A stretch of DNA of 32,011 bases from positions 1 through 32,011 of the forward strand of contig JAUJMR010000030.1 in NCBI GenBank assembly GCA_030446765.1, read 5' to 3'. The position numbers were made by a program, and so were the translations under genes. Origin of the DNA: Chloroflexia bacterium (GTDB lineage: Bacteria > Chloroflexota > Chloroflexia > Thermobaculales > Thermobaculaceae). Below are positions 25,961 through 32,011 of this stretch, piece after piece; the stretch's first letter is position 1, and every line of letters begins with the position of its first letter. The notes under the pieces are model-generated. The model searched no databases. It saw only the letters and a list, made by a program, of their open reading frames with translations, and was not told the origin of the DNA.

Positions 25961-26470
25961 TCATCGATACAAGATGATCCCGACCGCAGCCGCCACGAGC
26001 AGAATCGCTAGCACCGGTAGGCGCCTCGTCAGCGTCAGTGCGACCGTTCCGATCGTAATCGCGAGGGCACGGCCATCTATTCCGTTCGCCTGCAGTAGCC
26101 TCACGAGCACGACCAGAAAGACACCGATGACACTGATGCTCAGGCCGCGGACAAACCCTTCCACAAAAACGTGATTCTGGAGTTGGCGATACACCCGCTC
26201 TACGGCCAGTATCGCGAGCGGTGGCAGGCAGATGGCGATGACCGCGAGCATGGAGCCTGCCCAGCCGGCGGTGAGGTAACCGAGACTAATGACCCAGAGT
26301 CCGCTCGGTCCAGGACTGATCTGTCCCACGGCGAGCGCTTCGGCGAATTGCCGATCGGTTGCCCAGCCACGGGCGAGCAGATCCTCGTGAAGAATCGGCA
26401 GATTGCCAAGTCCTCCGGTTGAGAAAAGCGATGCCTTGAGCAGCAGCCAGAAGTAAAGTAGGAGATCCAT
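25961..26470 (-). CDS. chrA: Chromate transporter, second half-size subunit (CHR family)
   Basis: A 169-aa membrane protein: FSTGGLGNLPIL and ALAVGQISPGPSGLWV (the conserved PGP motif) are hallmarks of the short-chain CHR family, pairs of which form one transporter exporting chromate or a similar anion. ATG 26470 is preferred over the longer frame (26512) because it overlaps the stop of the partner gene by one base (TGATG) and begins with the first helix MDLLLYFWLLLKASL. Intact; substrate specificity not proven by sequence. Confidence 0.85.
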   Translation of the reverse strand: MDLLLYFWLLLKASLFSTGGLGNLPILHEDLLARGWATDRQFAEALAVGQISPGPSGLWVISLGYLTAGWAGSMLAVIAICLPPLAILAVERVYRQLQNHVFVEGFVRGLSISVIGVFLVVLVRLLQANGIDGRALAITIGTVALTLTRRLPVLAILLVAAAVGIILYR

Positions 26471-27114
26471 CAGCCGGTCTCGGCCCTTGACGCAGTCCGA
26501 GCACGCAGCCAACCGTACGTTCCAGCGGCAGTTCCCCCCGCAAGGAGCACGGCAATGATGGGTGGGCTGAAAAAGAGCACGAATAGACCGCTCGCCGTGA
26601 GCAGCAACAAGTCAACGAGGAGGCTGCCGTTTCCGATTCCGCGGCTCGCCGCGAGCAGCGGTTTGGCGATCTGCCAGGACATGAGGAGACCAAGACCCAC
26701 GGTAGCCGGTATGATCCCCTTGAGCGCCGCGCGCACAACGGGGTGTTCCCGTACGCCTGCATACAGAGCCGTCATGAGCACGGTGATCGTCACGCTGGGC
26801 AGGAGCAAACCCGCAAGGGAGACCGCGACGCCGGTGGGACCGCGCAGCCGCCAACCGAGCAGGATCGTCAGCGCCAGTAGGTTGATGCCCGGTGTGAGCT
26901 GGCACACGGAGAAGCTGTGCGCGAACTCCTCAGGACGCAGCCAGCGGCGGCGGTCGACGAACGCTTGGTAGATCAGGTACTGGGTTGCCGTACCACCCCC
27001 AAACGACTGCGCGCCGATTGCAAGCCAGAGCCGAAATAACGTCCAGCCATTCGGACGCGGGTGTGCTGCAGTACCCTTTGCGTTGACTTCAAAACCCTGC
27101 GAGTTCTCTGCCAC
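26470..27114 (-). CDS. chrA: Chromate transporter, first half-size subunit (CHR family)
   Basis: A 214-aa membrane protein with FRLWLAIGAQSFGGGTATQYLIYQ and SFSVCQLTPGINLLAL, matching the N-terminal half of ChrA. It starts at GTG 27114 behind AAGGGAAG. Together with the overlapping downstream gene it forms a two-gene short-chain CHR pair equivalent to one full-length ChrA. No ChrB-type regulator gene is next to it. Intact. Confidence 0.85.
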   Translation of the reverse strand: MAENSQGFEVNAKGTAAHPRPNGWTLFRLWLAIGAQSFGGGTATQYLIYQAFVDRRRWLRPEEFAHSFSVCQLTPGINLLALTILLGWRLRGPTGVAVSLAGLLLPSVTITVLMTALYAGVREHPVVRAALKGIIPATVGLGLLMSWQIAKPLLAASRGIGNGSLLVDLLLLTASGLFVLFFSPPIIAVLLAGGTAAGTYGWLRARTASRAETG

Positions 27115-27825
27115 TCGTCTTCCCTTCTATGAGTAGCCCAGGAGATCCGAGGCACTGATCCGAAGAGACATTGTCCCATGTCAGTGCCGGAAGTGGCGGA
27201 GGACAGTGGCGATATAATGAGACTTATGAGGCTGGCCCGTGCAAAGGTGGACGCGTCGACCTCAGGCTCGAAGCAGACCGAGTGCAAATAGACCCTCACG
27301 ATACAAACTGTGAGAACGCTCTACTGCGTTCGAACCGTTGCACCATGGCTGACGGTTTCTTTATGAAGGTTTCTAGTTAATTCACCCATCATTCAGGGCT
27401 TCCGATATACAATGGGCATGAAGTGCCGGGTCCATTGCGGTCTGCTCGTGTGGTCATGGCCCACGCAAATTAATCGCCAGTCCCTGTCTTTCGGTTCAAC
27501 GTCGCGGACCACACGTCGAGCCTTGGCTAATTGCGGCGGTGCGCCGAGTGTTTGTCAACGGATGCGGACGTTAAGCACCAGTCAGCGCGTGATCGACATG
27601 GTTTATCAGAGGCTTCTTCCTACCGCAAATGAGCTAGAGAAAGATCGCTCATATGCACGATGGCAAGCACAACGCCCCCGTATATGCTTGGTGTTATGCT
27701 GTCACGACTGTGCGATGGCGGGTGAGCAGTGGACAAACGAAAGTGCGGCTCGCTCATAGCTGTTCATATCATCGATCTCATCGAGCGGCCGGCGAGGCAG
27801 GCATGAGACCGACCCGGAGTAAACA
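27115..27825. other. 711-bp intergenic region without a recognisable gene
   Basis: A frame of 115 codons (27412-27759, plus) and one of 60 codons exist, but they have no ribosome site, no domain and an unbalanced composition. TATAAT at about 27213 and TACAAT at about 27408 may be promoter elements. Otherwise nothing is recognised. Confidence 0.45.
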
Positions 27826-28188
27826 GTGGTTCTGATCATCGACGATGATGTCAACATACAGGAGATGCTGCTCGATATACTCGAGGACGAGGAGATCGAA
27901 GCACGCGCTGCTGGACCACAGGAGGCCCTTGCCGCACTCAGCAGGTTGAAGCCTGAAGTGGTGCTACTTGACGTGACGATGCCTGGCCTAGATGGTTACG
28001 AGATATTGCGCCAGATGCGTCAAACCGCGCAGCTTCGAGACACCTTTGTGCTCATGGTGACCGGTAAGGGAGAGGTCTCCGACATACAGGCGGGGCTTGA
28101 GACTGGCGCTGACGACTACCTGCGTAAGCCTTTCCATACCGAGGAGCTTATCGCCCGCGTCCGTCGCGGGTTGCAGAAGGCGTCGTGA
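27826..28188 (+). CDS. Stand-alone response regulator receiver protein (CheY-like)
   Basis: A 120-aa receiver domain only: acidic pocket D6-D8, phosphoacceptor D49 in VVLLDVTMPG, Thr79 in LMVTG and Lys101 in YLRKPF. No output domain. The start is GTG 27826 with GGAG seven bases upstream. It converges with the histidine kinase (end at 28202, only 13 bases away), which is a likely partner. It may pass phosphate to, or take it from, the GAF-PAS kinase. Intact. Confidence 0.88.
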   Translation: MVLIIDDDVNIQEMLLDILEDEEIEARAAGPQEALAALSRLKPEVVLLDVTMPGLDGYEILRQMRQTAQLRDTFVLMVTGKGEVSDIQAGLETGADDYLRKPFHTEELIARVRRGLQKAS

Positions 28189-28201
28189 TGCTCCGAGAGC
28201 G

Positions 28202-30184
28202 CTAGGTGGAAGTCTCCCGGCGCGAGCGTCGGCGTTCGCGCGTGGCAGGGAGCGTGAAGTAGAATACGCTTCCGCGGCCCACTTCACTTTCCAACCACAT
28301 CCGCCCTTGATGTGCCTCCACTAATTGCCGTGCGATCGTCAGGCCAAGCCCCGATCCGGTCGTAGCTTCAAGCCCGCGCGCCGCGACCGGCTGATAGAAG
28401 CGTTCGAAGATGCGCTCGTGCTCATCCTCAGGGATCCCCGGTCCTGTGTCCTCGACACTGAACTGGACCTCGGTCCCCAGGTACTCGACCCGGACTGTGA
28501 CCCGGCCGCCGCTCGGCGTTACCTTGAGCGCGTTGCCGACGATATTGATGAGCACTTGTTCGACACGGCGCGCATCCCCATTTATCGCCGCGCCACTGTC
28601 CGGCACGTCGGCTTGGAGCGCTACGCCTGCGCCCCGCGCCATCTCGGAAAGTTCTGCGACTACCTGCCGCGCGATGTCGCCGGGCAACATGGGGCCAGTG
28701 CTCAAGTGGAACCGACCGGCGTCCATGCGCGCCAGATCAAGGATGTCGTTGACGAGTTGCACGAGACGGCGGGAACTGGTCCTGATGTGTTCCAGGTACT
28801 CGATCTCCCGGTCGGACAAGCGGTCCCCGGCACTTAAGTACAACACATCCGCAAAGCCGAGCACCGAGCCGAGCGGGGTACGGAGTTCATGCGACACCAT
28901 TGACATAAACTGAGCCTTCGCGCGCTCCAGTTCGCGCTGATCCGTCACATCACGAAGGGTAAGGATGCGATGCTCTTCGCCAGCCGATACAACCTCGGAG
29001 GTCGACATTTCCACCTCACGGCTTCCTCGGGGGGTAGACAAGGTGTAGAGCGCCCGCTGGCCCGGTGCTGTATCGACGGGAGAGAGCGGAAGTACCGATG
29101 CCTGGTCCTCGCCAATCACCCGATCCGGCTCCACGCCCAGCAGTTGGTATCCCGCAGGGTTGACGCGCGTGACTCGCCCGTCCGTGACCATGAAAATGGC
29201 ATCGGAGCTGTACATAAAGAGAGCTTCAAGGCGCTCGGCCTGATCTATATTCCTCCGATTCAGTGCGGCGTTCCTTAGCCAGAGTGCCACTTGTCCACCG
29301 AGAGTCTCCAACATTGCTATATGCTCACTGCTATATCCCGCTCGAGTACTCGTACCGACGAGCAAATATCCGAGCGCAGTGTTTGCGACGACCAGCGGCA
29401 CGTAGAGTAAGTGGCGACACTCGGTCCCACTCGAAGGGATTGAGCTAGTCGGCAGGTCGTCCGGCTTCAGCACACGAGCGCCGCCGTCCATGAGCGCACT
29501 CAAATCAGGCCACTGGGTGGCAGGTGCGGGGGACACCGCCCACCACGTGTACGGCTCCGAACGGACCGGCGCGATCTGGCGAAGGTGCAGCAGGTCGCAG
29601 GACATCAGTGCGCTGACACTCCGCTGCAGTTGATCGAAGACCTGATCCGTGTCCGTCGACGCCAGTAGCTGCTTTCCCGTCTCGTAGAGCACCTGCATTT
29701 GCTGGGCGCGCACCAGCTGGGCAAGGGAACGTCCGGTCATTGACGCGAACATCTCCAAAAGGCGTAGCTGGTGTTCGTCAAAGGCATTCTTCTGCTGGCT
29801 GACCGCGGTGATCGTCCCGAGCAGCCGACGCCCCTCCTGTAAGATCGGAACGCACAGCATCGAGCCCACAGGACGCTGCCCGAGCTGAACGAACCGCGGT
29901 TCAGCGGAAACGTCCGTCACCAGTTCCGGCTCCAAGCTCTCCGCGACATGGCCACCGATCCCTTGCCCAATCTTGAAGCGGGTGTGGGGAGCATGCAGTT
30001 CTGCATTTGAGCCGGCCAACGTGACCAGCTCCTGCTGGACGGGATCGTACAGTGCGATGGAGCAATCTTGGAAATCGATGAACTGCGATGCGTCGACGAC
30101 AATTTCACGCAGGCTGCTATGCAGATCCCCCTCGCGGGTAAACGCGAGTGTATCCACATCGAACGACGTAGGGGAGTACTTCAT
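28202..30184 (-). CDS. GAF-GAF-PAS sensor histidine kinase
   Basis: A 660-aa soluble sensor kinase. GAF 1 about 20-158, GAF 2 about 165-308, PAS about 315-420, HisKA with phosphoacceptor H432 in SMVSHELRTPLGS, then the ATPase domain with N551 (INIVGNALK), DTGPGIPEDEHERIFERF and GSGLGLTIARQL. There is no membrane segment, so it senses a cytoplasmic signal. ATG 30184 lies seven bases after the stop of the OmpR-type regulator gene (30191), so the two form an operon. Cognate partner: the upstream regulator, and perhaps also the CheY-like protein at 27826. Intact. Confidence 0.92.
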   Translation of the reverse strand: MKYSPTSFDVDTLAFTREGDLHSSLREIVVDASQFIDFQDCSIALYDPVQQELVTLAGSNAELHAPHTRFKIGQGIGGHVAESLEPELVTDVSAEPRFVQLGQRPVGSMLCVPILQEGRRLLGTITAVSQQKNAFDEHQLRLLEMFASMTGRSLAQLVRAQQMQVLYETGKQLLASTDTDQVFDQLQRSVSALMSCDLLHLRQIAPVRSEPYTWWAVSPAPATQWPDLSALMDGGARVLKPDDLPTSSIPSSGTECRHLLYVPLVVANTALGYLLVGTSTRAGYSSEHIAMLETLGGQVALWLRNAALNRRNIDQAERLEALFMYSSDAIFMVTDGRVTRVNPAGYQLLGVEPDRVIGEDQASVLPLSPVDTAPGQRALYTLSTPRGSREVEMSTSEVVSAGEEHRILTLRDVTDQRELERAKAQFMSMVSHELRTPLGSVLGFADVLYLSAGDRLSDREIEYLEHIRTSSRRLVQLVNDILDLARMDAGRFHLSTGPMLPGDIARQVVAELSEMARGAGVALQADVPDSGAAINGDARRVEQVLINIVGNALKVTPSGGRVTVRVEYLGTEVQFSVEDTGPGIPEDEHERIFERFYQPVAARGLEATTGSGLGLTIARQLVEAHQGRMWLESEVGRGSVFYFTLPATRERRRSRRETST

Positions 30185-30190
30185 CGGGCG

Positions 30191-30922
30191 CTACAAACTT
30201 GCCGAGTCGGACGACTGAAACTTGTATCCACTGCCACGCACCGTCACGATGTGTCGGGGTTTGTTCGGGTCATCGCCGATTTTCTTGCGGATGCGGCCAA
30301 TGTACACATCGATGTGATTCGTCGTCGTGTCCGCACCCGCGCCGATCGCAAACGACGTCAACTCCTCGCGTGATATCACGTAGCCTGCCCGCGACATCAT
30401 TCGGTGCAATATACGCGTCTCTGTCGGCGTCAGTAGCGCCGACTGCCCTGCCTCATTCGTAACGGTCATCCCAGGCACGTCGAGACGCAGGCCACCACGC
30501 TCGACAATCAGGTCCGTAGCGTAGGTGAGATGCTTCTTCGAACGACGTAGGACGGCCTTGACCCGCGCAAGCAGTTCCGCTGGCTCGAACGGCTTTACCA
30601 CGTAGTCATCCGCACCAGTCTCCAATCCCATAAGACGGTCCTGCATCTCGGCACGCGCGGTGAGCATGATGATCGGCACCGCGTCGTATTGCCGCTTCAA
30701 TTGGCGCATAATCGTGAAGCCGTCTATCGACGGGAGTTGCACATCAAGCAGGATGAGATCCGGGACGCGGGTCCGTATTGCCGCCATCATGGCCTCGTAG
30801 TCACCGGCCGTTACGACGCTGTGCCCCTGAGTCTCGAGCAGAACCTCTACCAGCCGGCACATCAGTACATCATCGTCGACGACCAGAACGACTGCCCCTT
30901 GCTGCGTCACATCAGACTCCAT
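30191..30922 (-). CDS. OmpR/PhoB-type response regulator
   Basis: A 243-aa transcription regulator. The receiver has D16-D18, phosphoacceptor D60 (LILLDVQLPS), T88 (IIMLTAR) and K110 (YVVKPF). The C-terminal winged-helix domain (about 130-237) has LTPTETRILHRMM, DVYIGRIRKKIGDD and VRGSGYKFQ. ATG 30922. It is the first gene of the regulator-kinase operon and is probably activated by that kinase. Intact. Confidence 0.92.
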   Translation of the reverse strand: MESDVTQQGAVVLVVDDDVLMCRLVEVLLETQGHSVVTAGDYEAMMAAIRTRVPDLILLDVQLPSIDGFTIMRQLKRQYDAVPIIMLTARAEMQDRLMGLETGADDYVVKPFEPAELLARVKAVLRRSKKHLTYATDLIVERGGLRLDVPGMTVTNEAGQSALLTPTETRILHRMMSRAGYVISREELTSFAIGAGADTTTNHIDVYIGRIRKKIGDDPNKPRHIVTVRGSGYKFQSSDSASL

Positions 30923-31175
30923 TTCGGTTACAGGGGATCAACCTGCACGTTCAGTGAACCGTGATGACAATGGCAAGACCTGAACTGCATTGGGCCAAGC
31001 GCTGAGTTCTACCGCACCCTGACTTGCGCGAGAAGAGTTTGAGGGAGGCTCGCGCACTCTAAGTCTGACAGTAATGTAACCGATTGCGGGGCAACAGTCA
31101 CGCGATCGTCAGCGTTTCGAGAGTACAATTGGCATGGTCGCGGCATAAGGCACGTGGTGGACAGAGGTGTGATGT

Positions 31176-32011
31176 ATGAAGACCGAAGCAGAATCCCCAA
31201 TAAAGCCGGACATTACTGTCTGCCCATTCGCTATGATCGACCCTACGGGTGCGCGCGGCAATCGCTGCGGCGCCAACACACCGGCAACGGCGATCAGTTC
31301 CAAGTACTCGTCCACGTACTGTGCAACCTCGCAGCACGTGAATTGCTCCCTCTTCGTAGCCGCGCGTGGCGCTGGTGGCACGAATGGGCCAGCCGCAGTA
31401 CCAGGGAGCGCCGCCCGGGGCGCAGCGCTGAATGTACCGTCCCTCGTGACCGGCCTCAGGAGCCGGACGCAAGTGGAAAAGACAGCAACCAAGCGCGTAT
31501 CCCCTTGAGCGTCTTCCAATCGCGGGTCTCGGAAGGGTCTCAGCCCTCGCCTCAGGTCATGACTCTGGGACTCGGACTCGTAGCTGTGGTGGCGCTGGTA
31601 TTCGCACTCCCGAGCCTGAACAATCGTCCGGATGGGACGAAGCTGACCGACTCCCCGGTAGTCCAGAAGATTTCCAAGTCTCCGGCGGTGAAGCAGGTAT
31701 CCCAGACCACCGTGAAGGCGCTCGACCGTGCAGCCAATCTAGTAGGGCGCGGGCCCGAGACAGCTGCTGCTGAGCCACGGCCAAGGAGTGTCGCAGGCAA
31801 GCCGGCCGCCAAAAAGAGCGCTGCCGTGCAGAAGCCAGCGAGCAAGGTACCAGCCAACTCGCGAACCGCGAGTGCTTCGACAAAGCGTCGGATACTGAGC
31901 GAGCGAACTGTTGAAGAAGGAGACTATCTGCGGCGGATCGCCGCCCGGTACTACGGCGATGAGATGCTCTGGCCCCTGGTTTGGCAGTACAATAAGCAGC
32001 GGGCGAAGCAG
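31176..32011 (+). pseudogene. Cys-rich/LysM membrane protein, frameshifted and cut by the window edge
   Basis: ATG 31176 begins a Cys-rich segment, CPFAMIDPTG...NRCGAN...YCATSQHVNCSLF, a pattern I know from Chloroflexota proteins with a C-terminal LysM domain. At about 31357 the frame breaks; with one base restored it continues RSRAWRWWHEWASRSTRERR, then a transmembrane helix LGLVAVVALVFALPSL (about 31570-31620), a basic Pro/Ala/Lys linker, and a LysM domain start, VEEGDYLRRIAARYYGDEMLW (about 31910-31975). It is still open at 32011. LysM binds peptidoglycan-like sugars. The gene is divergent from the regulator operon. Confidence 0.7.

Noticed and set aside
27412..27759. 115-codon plus-strand frame
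   Set aside because: No ribosome site, no domain, odd composition; treated as intergenic.
1..32011. CRISPR array
   Set aside because: No regularly spaced direct repeats with unique spacers were seen.

Overview
The window is high-GC bacterial DNA. Several features point to a Chloroflexota bacterium, perhaps Thermomicrobia-like: a CtaA-CtaB fusion, a Ccm (system I) cytochrome c maturation cluster, a GYD-domain protein, and a Cys-rich LysM membrane protein at the right edge. This placement is inference from gene content, not a database result.

Layout. (1) Positions 1-870 hold two small chromosomal genes (DUF6766, GYD) and two perfect 28-bp palindromes. (2) Positions 875-10,400, all on the minus strand, look like an integrated element. 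They carry a type ISP-like restriction-modification locus whose methyltransferase/target-recognition part is present twice, small phage-like genes, and a tightly overlapped cassette (two HTH proteins, a zinc-ribbon protein, a P-loop primase/helicase-like ATPase), plus an unrecognised ~330-aa protein. Most larger genes here are broken by frameshifts. (3) Positions 10,600-15,050 are an insertion-sequence graveyard. A tRNA-Thr-like remnant with a good promoter stands at one end and a degenerate second copy at the other. Between them are an IS5-type end-to-end cassette that lost its transposase and holds an IS982-like element and a VOC gene, an AT-rich P-loop kinase gene, a tyrosine-integrase C-terminus and an IS5/IS427-type element. 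(4) Positions 15,200-21,600 hold a DnaJ-zinc-finger membrane protein and a leftward ccm operon: ccmF, a CcmI-like/Asp-box propeller fusion, a secreted/anchored carboxypeptidase-regulatory-like protein, ccmA and ccmB. (5) Positions 22,100-27,100 hold an aldo/keto reductase, fused ctaA-ctaB (heme A/heme O synthesis), a VOC protein and a two-gene chromate transporter. (6) Positions 27,800-30,920 hold a CheY-like regulator and a GAF-GAF-PAS histidine kinase with an OmpR-type regulator. (7) A LysM protein runs off the right edge.

How they work together: the ccm operon attaches heme to periplasmic c-type cytochromes, and CtaA-CtaB makes heme O/heme A for terminal oxidases. Regions 4 and 5 together therefore form a respiratory-heme block beside a mobile, partly decayed defence and insertion-sequence region.

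A caution for the whole window: many genes, including housekeeping ones (ccmF, ctaAB), are split by single-base, mostly -1, frameshifts, several in G/C or T runs. Some may be sequence errors rather than biological lesions. The density is clearly higher in 3-10.4 kb than elsewhere.
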